From Cristatella mucedo (lineage: Eukaryota; Bryozoa; Phylactolaemata; Cristatellidae), in assembly GCA_009760855.2 (NCBI GenBank), contig WPIO01000015.1, positions 887,001 to 951,000 of the forward strand: a stretch of DNA of 64,000 nt, in the 5' to 3' direction. Positions within the stretch are counted from its first letter, which is position 1. Every line of letters starts with the position of its first letter. Positions 1 through 61,900 of this stretch are shown here, piece by piece. Both the position numbers and the translations under genes were made by a program. Below the pieces are notes generated by a model. It was not told the origin of the DNA. It was given only the letters and a program-made list of their open reading frames with translations, and searched no databases.

Positions 1-619
1 TTTGCATTTAGTGTAGCTTATAAATAAGAAGTCTAGGGTTGTTGCTTTTGTTACCACAGCGTTCTGAACATTAACATGCTGAAGTATTTGCTGAAATTGT
101 TACTACTGTGCTCAGGTGTTTGAACGCCAAGCTATTGGCGACTCTCGGCTGGGGAGGGGGTTGCTGACACTCTTGCTAGAGCTGCTCTCGGGAAGAGGGT
201 GCTGACCTCTTGTTAGCTATTCTCGGAATTCGTGCTGGCCCTCTTGAAGTTCGCGTGAGTGGGAAACACCTTCAGAGGTCTGTCTTCGGCAGCTGATCCA
301 CAAAAGGAAAGGAGCCGTGATGGCACAGAATCATACACATCAAGCAAGAAAAGCAAATGGCAGCAAAAGATGTGTTCATTGCGGGAAGAAAAAGCGGACC
401 CCACAATATGCATCTTTGGCTGAGACTTTAATGATGAGAAGTCAATGCATGAGTTTACAGAACTACCAAGCAAAGACTCTCGATGCATGCAAACTGAGGA
501 CCCGATCTTAGATTTCATTTTAGCACAGGGGTTGGAGAAACGGCTAGATGTTCACTTTACAGCTTTCAGAGCCAATCACTACACAGAGTCGGCGAAAAAG
601 AAAGAAAAAAAGAAAAAAA
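1..619. other. No gene recognised
   Basis: Short open frames only, without family resemblance or splice-site support. Confidence 0.6.
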
Positions 620-669
620 AGAAAGTCCTTGCATACCCTAAGCAATCTTAGGGTATGCAAGGACTTTCT
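620..669. repeat. Perfect 23-bp inverted repeat, 4-nt loop
   Basis: Arms 620-642 and 647-669 are exact reverse complements (core gtccttgcataccctaag), loop caat. It directly follows an A-rich stretch and precedes the first LINE A fragment. Confidence 0.95.
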
Positions 670-689
670 CATTAACTTAGGTAAAGTGT

Positions 690-2015
690 CTCAGCTTGAT
701 TTGCTTTGATCTTTCGGCAGCGTTTGATACAACTGATCATAGTCTTTCTCGAGCGCCTCTCATCCAAGCTGGGGATCACTGGCACTGCACTGCAATGGTT
801 CAGAGCCTATTTCAGTAAGAGACTTCAGAGCACGGATGTGAACGGACAAAGGATAGCCAAAGAACCGCTTACGTACGGGGTACCTCAGGGCTCCGTGCTC
901 GGTCCTCTTCTTTTCTCAGTTTATACTCTCCCTCTTGCCGATGTGATCACAAAGCACAATCTAAGCCTTCACTTATTTGCAGACGACACTCAATTGTACC
1001 TTTACTCTTGATACCTCCAGCACGTAGAATTCTCTACGCACGCTTACTTCGTGTATTTCTTAATATTCTCACAAATGGAAGGCAGCAAACTTTCTGAGGT
1101 TAAATGATAACAAAACCAACTTAGTTATGAGAAACTAAGTGATTTAGAGAATAGAAATAGTATCGCTAAAAATTAGCTATGCTAGAATATCTCCTGTTGT
1201 ATCTGCACTTAATATAGGTGCGCTGCTCCAAAGTGAGCCTTCACTAGATGACCACATTGGCTCAACAGTAAAGTCAGCCAACTTTCAGCTATATATTTCT
1301 GAAATTGTCTCACATATTCGGGCTAGCTTAGACAGGAATACTACATCCAAATAGGTCCATGCATTTGTGGCAACGTGTCTCGCCTTCTATAACTCACTGC
1401 TTGCTGGTCTACCGGCCGATGCAATCCGGTGCTTACAGTTGGTGCAGGACTCGGCAGCTAGGCGTGTCTGTCATGAGCATCGCAGTGGCCACATTACTCC
1501 ACTTCTCGCCGACCTGCACTGGCTCCCAGTCAAGCAACGCATCGACTTCAAGGTTCTGTCACTCTTAGGTCACTTCATTCTCTGGCTCCAGCCTACCTAT
1601 CAGAACTATTCCCCCACCAAGCCAAGCAAAATACTACTTGCTGTACCCACTCAAATCGTTTAGCTATACCTTGTACGAAGCTCAAATCCGTTGGAGACCG
1701 TGTCTTTAGTTCGTAGGCTCCCAAAGCCTGGAACTCACTCCCGATTGACGTCACGACATCTTCTGACATGACGACATTCAAAAGAAACTTGAAGCATACC
1801 TGTTTATTACAACAGGTGCTGGGTCCTTGCGATTCGTCCTTTGTGTGCATATGCATGTGACACTGCCTGCTGCTACTAACCATATCTACATGATGACCCT
1901 GTGCATGACATATCTAGCAATGTTATACTAGATGCATTGTGAATGTCATCACTAGTCATTTGATCATGCTTCTTTATAGCATCCACTAAGTTCTCATATT
2001 CCCAAAGGTATAATA
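690..2015 (+). mobile_element. LINE A fragment, reverse transcriptase to 3' end (degenerate)
   Basis: A reverse-transcriptase segment at 706-1011 has the motifs GVPQGSVLGPLLF and FADDTQLY. A C-terminal segment follows at 1360-1800 (QLVQDSAARR, LHWLPVKQRIDFKVL). The frame is broken by several stops and shifts, so it is inactive. The RT motifs resemble the CR1/L2 group of non-LTR elements. Confidence 0.88.
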
Positions 2016-3129
2016 ATGACAACTACACATACCCGTATGTATAATACTAAAAATTTGTTTAGGAATGGCTCCTACTCTGAGGCAATTTTCACCTGCTCTT
2101 AGTCCCACGGTTGACGGCCTTTGATCCGTGTAAATCTTTTTAAATTACCGATAAACTTACGAATCCACTAAGTAAAATTATGTACATTTTAAGCTAAAGG
2201 AAATATTCCCGTACTATTTTAGATTGTAATTAAAGCTGAGCCAGCGGATTTCCAAAACTAAGACTACAACTTTATCCTAAGGAGCGTGTCTTGCACTAGA
2301 TACAAGAAATCCCGGCTTTCAGATTATATAGTAGTGTTTATGCTCCTAGGCTGGTATGCACGATAGTAAGACCAGCAACTGGAATCAATAAGCTAATCTA
2401 AAATTATACAAATGTATATAAAAATTGAAGGCTTCGAATGCCATCTTAGAAGTTCGTCTGAGGACTCCTTATTTACTAAACCTCACTCTACTTTCACTCT
2501 CTAGATTCTGCTTCAAAAGATGCAGCATCATGGGTAACGGATCATCTACGGCTAGTCCATAGAAAAAGAACAGGCCAAGAGAACACATAAGTTGGAAAGT
2601 ATGATAAAATGGCAAATGCGAGAAAAAACAAGTGTAATTAGTACGATCATCGCCGGTAACTGCCAAGTGAGATACCCAGCTAGCCGGCAACCAGCCAGCT
2701 CCCAGAATGACAGGTTCGGCAACTGCAGGTCACGTGGTAGATATGCACAGGTTACTAGAATGCGAGTCAGCAGCAGGACAAAAGATCACCGGTCGGTCCA
2801 CGAGCCGCAAGTCCACGAGCCACAGCTCGAAAGTTAATCTCCCGTCCCAGGTTCGGGCTTTTTCCCGATTTCCTCCATGCTTCCGGCTCTGCTCAGCAAG
2901 CAGAGCACATTTTGCAGGCTCGCCGCAGCAGATTTACGATGTCGAGCAATGCATCCCACACTACTGTCGTTGCTTCACAGCAGCAGCGGCAGCAGAGGCT
3001 GCTACGGCCACCTCGGCAGTCTCTGCTGATGCCACGCTGAGCAACTCGCGCCGCATGAGCTCGCTGAAAGGAGTCCAGCAGCGATGGCCAGTGCTCCCCA
3101 ACTGGTTAGCCGTCTCATGGCCACCGCTA
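2016..3129. other. Region beyond the DCTPP1 stop; no other gene seen
   Basis: The DCTPP1 3' UTR must lie here on the minus strand. I found no clear AATAAA on that strand close to the stop. The open frames at 2707-3642 are antisense shadows of the CpG-rich last exon. Confidence 0.55.
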
Positions 3130-15107
<11,978 letters not shown>

Positions 15108-15559
15108 GTCGATCTCGCGGTACACGTTTGGCTCTCCCGCGCGCGACGTGACTGTCGAGGCAGAAATGGATTCGCTGTCGGACTGCCTCACTTTCGCGGC
15201 TGTCGCCGTGAGAGACTTGGCTAAGCTATCGCGGGTGGTCTTCCCAAGTGCTTGCAGCTAGGACTATCGAATTCAGCGTGCTACACGACGCCTGCTACCT
15301 GGAAGTCGTGATTCCAAAGCCTTGCGGTGGCCTCGCGAACTTAAAAGAGTCCCTTACGTTCGCAGCTGCCTAGTAGCTCCGACTGTAGCGAGCGGTCTGC
15401 TAATACGATCGACTTTCCTCCGTTTAAGTAGGCGCTGGCAGAGGGGTCGAGAAGGCCAGCGCACATGCGTCAGGCTGAAAGGGTGCATCGCTCCGCCGCA
15501 GCCGCTCTAGCCCATTCCCCACAAGAGCCCGACGGTCACTTCTTCGGTGGCTAAGGATA
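15108..15559 (-). promoter_or_regulatory. DCTPP1: Probable DCTPP1 promoter and 5' UTR region
   Basis: CpG-rich DNA between the DCTPP1 ATG and the first upstream LINE. No TATA box is obvious. The assignment rests on position and composition only. Confidence 0.4.
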
Positions 15560-16295
15560 CCCCGTCTAAGTTGGTCCATGCATTCGTGACATCTCGTCTC
15601 GACTTCTGCAACTCACTGCTTACTGGCCAACCAGCATGTGCGATCAGGCGATTGCAGCTGGTGCAAAACTCTGCAGCCAGGCTTGTCTGTCGTGAGCGTC
15701 GCAGTTGCCACGTCACACCACTTCTCGTCGACCTGCCCTGGCTACCAGTCAAGCAACGGATTGACTTCAAGGTTTTGTCGCTCACTTTTAGGTCCCTTCA
15801 TTCTATGGCTCCAGCTTATCTGTCAGATATACTACCCCATCAGGCTAAGCATCGTACCACCCGCTTTTCGGAATCCAACTGTCTAGAAATACCTCGTACA
15901 AACCTTAAATCCTTTGGAGACCGTGCATTTAGTTCGTATGCTCCCAAAGCCTGGAACTCCCTCCCGACCTGCGTCAGAACATCCCCTGACCTGACCATAT
16001 GTAAAAGGAACTTAACAACACACCTATTTAGGAAAGCATTTAGTGGGTCCCTGTGATTCGACCTTCACGTGCTTATGCGTGCTGACACTGTGCATGCTGC
16101 CACTAACCACATTTGCATGCTGACCCTGTGCATGTCACCCCTAACCATGTTATTCATTTCGTTTGTTTTTCAAGCATGATTTTACTTACCACTCAATTGC
16201 ATTTCCCTTTGCAGCAAATGTAAAGCGCCTAGAAAGAGATTAAGTTTTCTGAGGGCGCTTTATCAAGTACAGTATTATTATTATTATTATTACCG
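15560..16295 (+). mobile_element. LINE A 3' end, best preserved C-terminal ORF
   Basis: The C-terminal coding part stays open at 15547-16056 (KLVHAFVTSRLDFCNSLLTG, LVQNSAARLVCRERRSCHVT, HLFRKAF end). The 3' UTR, hairpin tail and TTA repeats follow. This is probably among the youngest copies in the window. It begins about 450 bp upstream of the DCTPP1 ATG, which limits the room for that gene's promoter. Confidence 0.88.
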
Positions 16296-18230
16296 GGCTT
16301 TCCGCGAGTGGCTGCCACGCTTAAACAAATTGCTCTTGCCAATAAAGTCCGGAGGTTCCGCCCGACGGCAAGACCCGGCGCGAACCGAGAAGCACCTTTA
16401 AATCCACTCGTCTGAAATGGAAATTCTCCCCAATTTGGAAACCCAAAGCTGCGCACCGATGGACGCCTCTCTGCCGGCCTCTTTGGGGCTTGTCAAAAAA
16501 TGAACTACCTCCACAGTATGTGAAAATCACGGGCATCATTTAAAAATGATTAAAAAACTATAAATTAAATTTAAATAAAAAATAAAATTATGTTAAAATA
16601 GTTTGGCCCCGCCTCTGACGAAAATCAATGTTGAGCGTGCACACACGTTCGTGGAGGTCCGGCGGCCTTTCCTAGCCACGTCTAAAAGAAAATCCGTGGA
16701 CCGCCGACAGAGAGACATTCCCCTTTGGCGCACGGTCGCCTATCAAATAGAAATGTCGCGCTGCATAAGCCTGATGGGCAGAGAGCCTTCTCGTTGCTGC
16801 TTCAAGCTCTTCCAGACGGGGCTACCGGTCTGCGCGTACACAACCTTTAAAAAAGTCCTGATGCGACGTCCGGTGTGCTGATGCAACAGCCTCATTTCAC
16901 GGCGGCCGAAAAAAAGAACGGCAATCCGCGCCGCTTGCAGTTTGAAATGCAGGATTGCCTGCAGGAAAGAATCGAGCCCACGACCTGGGTCGGAAAGAGC
17001 GAGCGTCTTACTCCTTGGCTATTGTCGGGGGACGGCTACTCGGCATCGAGCTAATTCAGTGCGGAGATTAGGACTCGCCCAAAAATTGGTCGCAACTTTT
17101 TTTTCTGTTCTAGACGATCTGAGGCGAGCTTCAGATCGGCGTTGCTTCTGCGCACAGAGCCAGGGCTCCACTCCCGGTATAAGCTGCCACGTGAGCGAAT
17201 CCAAGGCATTCTCGTGGGAGCCAACTAGGCGGCGGCGGATCTTGGACGAAAACCTGCTCCGCCTGGCTCCGGGAACCGGCCGCCCGGTCTGGGAGACTAC
17301 TGAAAGGGCGTTTCCCTCGTGCCACTCGGCCTCGCAGAGCTCGCCGAGTTCCGACTCTGGAGAGCCACCATTTCAAGTCCAGCGCTGCGCGCTGCGACGA
17401 CCTATGGGTACTCTAGCTTGGAGTGCTTGGAGTCGCTCGCGTTCGCGCTAGCGCGCGACTGCTGCAGGGTCGCGACGGGACCGGAAAGGCTGCGTGCGGC
17501 GGCTCGCCTCCGGCGCTCGCCCAGCTTCAATTTGCAGGAGAAGCGATAAGGAGGCGACTTGTTTTTGAGCTGCTCAACAGAGGTCGGCCGAGTCTACTGT
17601 GCGCAATTTCGGGCTCTCAGAATCGTGGTTTATACATTACTGAAAGAGAGTTCCAGCCGTCGTGCCTTCGCATACAGCTGACGGGGTCTACTGCAGTTCT
17701 TAAGAGCTAATCCATCAGTTAAGGTATGCAGTTAAAAATCATGATAAGAGTTATAATATGAAGGTTAGGTTATGGGGGAGTTACGAAGTTTCTCAGAACC
17801 GATTTAAAAGTGAGACCTTGACCTCGTGCCGGGCCCCACGACGTCGAAATTTCGCCTCCCGCCAAACTAAAATCCAGGCCACGCCCTTTATTCTGTCGAA
17901 TGTTATCACTCGGCGACTTCCAAATTTCAGTATAATAGTATTCATTGTTATCGGGTCAGTCTGAAGCTGCACTCGGAGGGCGTGCCGCACGCGAGCGCAT
18001 CTCTCCCGACTCCCGAAAAAGAAAGCCGCCGCAGCGAGATTGCAGCGACGCCAGAGGGCGCCCACTAGGCTGCAGTAATGAATTTTAATACGCGATATTC
18101 GCGATTGCGAAACAACCATCCGCGCGGCTAGAAGCTAAGGACTGAGTTCGTGCGCTAGGACCTTGCGGCATACGCAAAGCGCCTTGGTTGCAATCAAGTT
18201 CTCTCGCGGCGCTGTACAAATAAATGAATT
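16296..18230. other. CpG-rich intergenic block, no gene recognised
   Basis: Rich in CG dinucleotides compared with its LINE-filled surroundings. It contains a SINE II head (16931-17020) and ends in a LINE A-like tail stub at 18165-18225. Several open frames exist on both strands (for example 16942-17451) without a family match. It lies upstream of DCTPP1 and could hold regulatory sequence. Confidence 0.5.
16931..17020 (-). mobile_element. SINE II head fragment
   Basis: Only the tRNA-like part and start of the body survive (aagaatcgagcccacgacct, gggtcggaaagagcgagcgt). Confidence 0.6.
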
Positions 18231-18624
18231 ATATTTCTACTCATTTTACCAATTAAGACTATGGTAGTACAGATTAAAATAAAGAGCGTGCATTCATTAT
18301 TGTAACCTAGAAAATGAATCGGCGGCTTTAATGAAACTCCGGCGTGCTTTTTCAGACTCGTAGACTTTTGCAGCACATCTTGTAGCCACTGTGTCGGTTT
18401 TTTGTAATTTCGTTCCAGATTGACTGCAATTATATTCCGTCAACTAACTGCTCTCATGCACGGCGATATTCTTAAGCTTCGAACACTAAGTTATTTTCTT
18501 TCAATCTGTTCAAAGTCATGCACGATCATCGTTCGAGCTTTAAAGCACAACGAACAAAACAGAAAGGACAGAAGAAGCCTTGGCTAGGTAGCTGGATATC
18601 GCATGCTCGTTGCACAAGGCACCG

Positions 18625-18868
18625 CAATTGACTGTTCAGCCCTGGCAACTAGAGAGCCTCGATCAGGTGCTTACAACTGGTTCCAACTCTGCAGCTACGC
18701 TTGTCTGTCGCGAGCGTCGAAGTTACCACATCACTCCACTTCTCGTCGACCTACACTGGCTCCAAATCCAGCAGCAAATCGTCTTCAAGGTCCTGCCACT
18801 CAGCTTTAGGTCTCCTTATTTCTTGGCTCGAGCCTACCAATCGGAACTAGTATCGCACCAGGCCTCTA
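18625..18868 (+). mobile_element. LINE A C-terminal fragment
   Basis: Short piece with the recognisable SAATLVCRERRSYHITPLLV and DLHWLQIQQQIVFKVL remnants. It ends where a reverse SINE II begins. Confidence 0.75.
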
Positions 18869-19023
18869 GCTGATTCAGCAGCCTCTTTTGTATCGCAACA
18901 GAAGAGCCTTTATGCCACCACTGCTTGCAGCAGTAATAAAAGACCGCAGGATTCGAACCTACGACCTCTGTAACATCGAGGTCGTGAAAACCAACCGCCT
19001 AAGTTAGTGTGCCATAACAGCTC
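18868..19023 (-). mobile_element. SINE II
   Basis: Complete outline: tail agctgattcagcagcctctt, body accactgcttgcagcagtaa, B box gattcgaacctacgacctct, head ending gtgccataacagctcac. Confidence 0.82.
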
Positions 19024-19511
19024 ACCTCTGGTCAGGATACGGCTGCTGACCGATACTATTTGACCGATGTCAATCCTACAAGTAGACCAAACAGTAGTGG
19101 GTGGCAGGCTTCGGCCCTGGTTCTATTTTCCTATTGAAGTCATAGGCAGCAAACCCTAAGTAGGACTGGCTAGCACACCTGGTTAAACTGCCTCATCATC
19201 GAAATGTATATATTAAGCACTTTGCCTTTCATCGTATGGGGGCAGCAGCCTGCTTGGTCCATTTCTTAGATTGTACTCATCCTCGTGGTCATCTGACTGT
19301 CGATCTGCTTTGCACAGCAATACCAAATGCTTGTTTTGTGCATCTTGCACGCGTCAATCGGATAGGTATGGGAACAAGCCTCGGCGACACGTTCGCAATA
19401 ACAAATCAAATGAATTTGACCAGGTGAAATAACAAATCGTATAATGACCCATGCCCTCTCGAAGGTAAAACTTCTCACCATGACTGAGCGTTAGGAATCT
19501 TATAAATATAA

Positions 19512-19640
19512 AACATAATTCATTCATATAGCACCATAAGAAAACTTAATCTCTATTCAGGCGCTTCACATATTCCACAGGGCGGCTCGAGCCAGCCTTG
19601 GTCGGGCAGGTACCTTAATTACTGGGCGAAACCAGCTAGG
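19512..19640 (-). mobile_element. SINE I
   Basis: Plus-strand reading is attcatatagcaccataaga, aaacttaatctctattcagg, then a tRNA head with ggctcgagccagccttgg. A decayed member of the family, in the intergenic region. Confidence 0.8.
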
Positions 19641-20124
19641 CTTCTTCAATGTGTTCCATTTGTATCCAAAGCTCAGTATATTTTATTTAAAAACACAGCT
19701 ACAAGAAATAGAAAGGATCTCTAAGTGCTAGTAGTCACTGCAAAGAGGCAGCTGCACACTGGCTCTTATGGCCAGCAGAACCCATATTAAGGTCGACAAA
19801 AATGACCACAAAATGTGCCACAGCTATCCATGACAGGACTCCAAGCAAGCTGATCCAAAAACGAGACAGACGAACTGCCACTAGTATAAATATGGGCTAC
19901 AATCTAAATCTGATTGAACTTGAGAAGCTGCAGCACATGAGGGCACAGAGGAGACATCGGGCAATTAAGAAAGCTTGGACGACAGCTGCAAAAGGCACTG
20001 GCAGACCAGATGGTGAACCACTGGGTGGTATACTCAGGTGGCATGCTTCTTATCGCCAAGGTATGCATGCAGTTCTTTAGTTCTTGTCAGCATTTCCTGT
20101 CTCTTGGGCCTGAAAATAACAGCA

Positions 20125-20645
20125 GAACAAGTTGCCACATCACACCACTTCTCGCCGACCTTCACTGGGTCCCAATCAAGCAGCGCATCGACTTCAAGGT
20201 TCTTTCACATACTTTTAGGCCCCTTTATTCTTCGACTCCGGCCTACCCATCAGAACTACTCCACCACCAGGCGAAGAATCGTACAACCCATTATTCTTAC
20301 TCGAATCGTTTAGCTATACCTCGTACGAACCTCAAAACCGTTGCAGATCGTGCCTTAAGTTCCTATGCTCCCAAAGCGTGGAACTCACTACCAACACACG
20401 TCACCACGTCCCCTGACATGACGACCTTTAAAAAGAAGCTTAAAGTGCACTTATTTATTGCAGCATTTGGTGAGTATGATTCGTTCTTCGTGTGCAGGTA
20501 CCTGCTGCACTCACTATGCCTGCTGCTTGCGGCAGATGATACCACCAATCATTTGGTCATGCTTTCTATACTGCATCTGTTCTGAGCCTAGAGACAGATT
20601 AAGTTCTCTAAGGGAGCTATAGAAATGTATTATTATTATTATTAC
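20125..20645 (+). mobile_element. LINE A 3' end (subfamily with gctatagaaatgtatta tail)
   Basis: C-terminal ORF remnant (CHITPLLADLHWVPIKQRID, PKAWNSLPTHVTTSPDMTTF), then the 3' UTR and a tail reading gattaagttctctaagggag before ATT repeats. The tail differs from the main subfamily. Confidence 0.83.
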
Positions 20646-21399
20646 TAAAAGTAGATAACCAAAGAACCTACTATGACTTGCCGATAGCTACTTTGCAGAT
20701 CGCCTGTAGGCAGCAAGCACAAAGCAGAAGTCTCAGCGATGTAGCCATACATACACAAGCCAGGAAGAACAATGTCTACAGGTAGCCGACCTAATCAACT
20801 TACAGGGTAACATACGTACTAAGCTTGCAAACAATGTTTAAGGTAAAACACTAGAGATCAGCTGATTAGTTTTGACTAGGAAGAATAACGGATCCCATAC
20901 TTCTGACAAAGAATGAGAGGCCGAGTGGAATTCCAACAAGCGATCAACTTGCACAATGTCACAGCACCTGAGGGGGCTGCATGCTGGCTTGCAGGAGCAA
21001 GCGTTGCACGTACAAAAGCCCACACAACGGCTGCCAAGAAGGTCAAGTGCACGTCCAATCAGAAAACGGTAGTGCGTGACAACAGAAACTGCTTTTTCCA
21101 CATGTAAATCTCCCGATGAGACTTCGGCGAAAAGACGTCGTTCATTAGAATGGGGTCACATTTAGTGCAACATATGTACGAAAGTTCAGTGGCTCAGCTA
21201 GACAATGTGCCATTCGGTTTTTGCCCGCCTATGTTGGAACGAAGGCATAACGATGTAGCACTTCTTGCTGGCCACGCCCACAAGACACGCCGGTGAGCGA
21301 GCGGCCTGAGTTGCACGGATGGTAAAGGAGAGCTACTTGCAGATTCATACCCATAGCTAGCCGAAGTTTTTGACTCACCTTTATCTCTGAAGGTCGTGG

Positions 21400-21985
21400 G
21401 TTACAATATCGATGGCAATTGGACTTGTGTCTCCTTTGCTGAAAGAGCTTGCATGGCTGCCGGTTGATCAACGAATACAGTGCAAAGTTCTTAAACTGAC
21501 CTACAAGGCCCGCCACGGCTTGGCTCCTTCATGCCTAGCTGAACTGCTGCACAAGTTTTCCCCTCTTCGTGCTCTCAAGTCCTCTCTGGACAATAAATTA
21601 GCTGTTCCATTCCTCGGCTTAAAGACCGTGGGCGACAGAAGGTCCTAGACGGTGAAACTCACTTCCACAATTCTTAAGCAACGACATCTAGTCTCCTGCA
21701 GCCGACTACAGCAGATCCTTTCCAGCTGTCCTGAGCAGCTATTTCTATGCTACTTACTACCTCAACTGCTCTCACGACTCAGCTATGCTTCTCACATTCT
21801 CTTTGCTGCATGTGATGAAGTCTGTTAGCTATCGAATGAGTACCGAAGGCTGCTTAGGCTTTGAGTGCGCTATACATAACTCTCCTGTGTTAACAGCCAC
21901 GTGGTGTTTCTGGCATTGTGGACTAACAAATGACTATACATTAATCTCTCCCTACTGCTACGATACCAATTTGGGGCGTTACAGA
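21400..21985 (+). mobile_element. LINE B C-terminal fragment with 3' end
   Basis: Encodes PLLKELAWLPVDQRIQCKVL, KLTYKARHGLAPSCLAELL and LKTVGDRRS, the C-terminal block of a CR1/L2-type LINE distinct from family A. The LINE B 3' UTR follows. Inactive. Confidence 0.8.
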
Positions 21986-22034
21986 GATACATAATTCAGG
22001 CTTACTACTGACTATTAAGCTATCTACCTACTCT

Positions 22035-22036
22035 CA

Positions 22037-22076
<40 letters not shown>

Positions 22077-22110
22077 GGCACGCGCACACACGCGCACACA
22101 CACACACGTG
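22035..22110. repeat. CA dinucleotide array
   Basis: A CA run with CG interruptions, just beyond the HIP1 3' end. Confidence 0.95.
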
Positions 22111-22218
22111 TGGGAGCATGCCATGTACACAGGCACGCCCAGTCAACTATATGGACGAACAAACACCAAAAGCAAGTACAGAATAACAACCACAACAACA
22201 ATAATAATATCATTTTCA

Positions 22219-61410
<39,192 letters not shown>

Positions 61411-61900
61411 GTCGTCCGACCGCTCGCAAGCCCAGCAGCTACCGAGTGACAGCGGCGGTGGGTGGCACCCGGACACCGGAAAGGCAAGCTCGACCTCAAA
61501 GCGCAGCCTTTTTCTACCAATGCGCGCGCAACTGCGGACCACGCCCCTTAATTCCGCACGGTTCCGCCCGCTTGCGCTCGGGGCTTTTTAGCGGCTTTGA
61601 ACCTGGTATTGGCGGCTGCACAACCTGCGCTATGACCTCACAATCCTGCAACCCCCCGAACCCTAGGGAGTGGGAGGTGGGCAAGCTGCGACGCGACGTA
61701 GACCGATCCCAAAGGCAGGTTAGGTCCGTTGAGTCATTTCAGCGCACGGCGTGCGGGTCGCCTCCAACTGAGAGAGCGTTTCAGGCGCGATCGAACCGTC
61801 ACTTGGGTCACGATCGTTCGTTCCGCTTTCGTGCGCTAGGCCGATTTTATGAGCACGAATAGCGGGGTGATCTCTCGACCCTCGCACTAAAGTGCAATCT
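61411..61900 (-). promoter_or_regulatory. HIP1: Probable HIP1 promoter and 5' UTR region
   Basis: CpG-rich sequence directly upstream of the HIP1 start codon, continuous with the CpG-rich first four exons. No upstream in-frame ATG before a stop, and no clear TATA box. Inferred from position. Confidence 0.4.

Noticed and set aside
15547-16056. Functional gene or active LINE
   Set aside because: The 169-codon frame is only the C-terminal end of LINE A; the reverse transcriptase core is absent.
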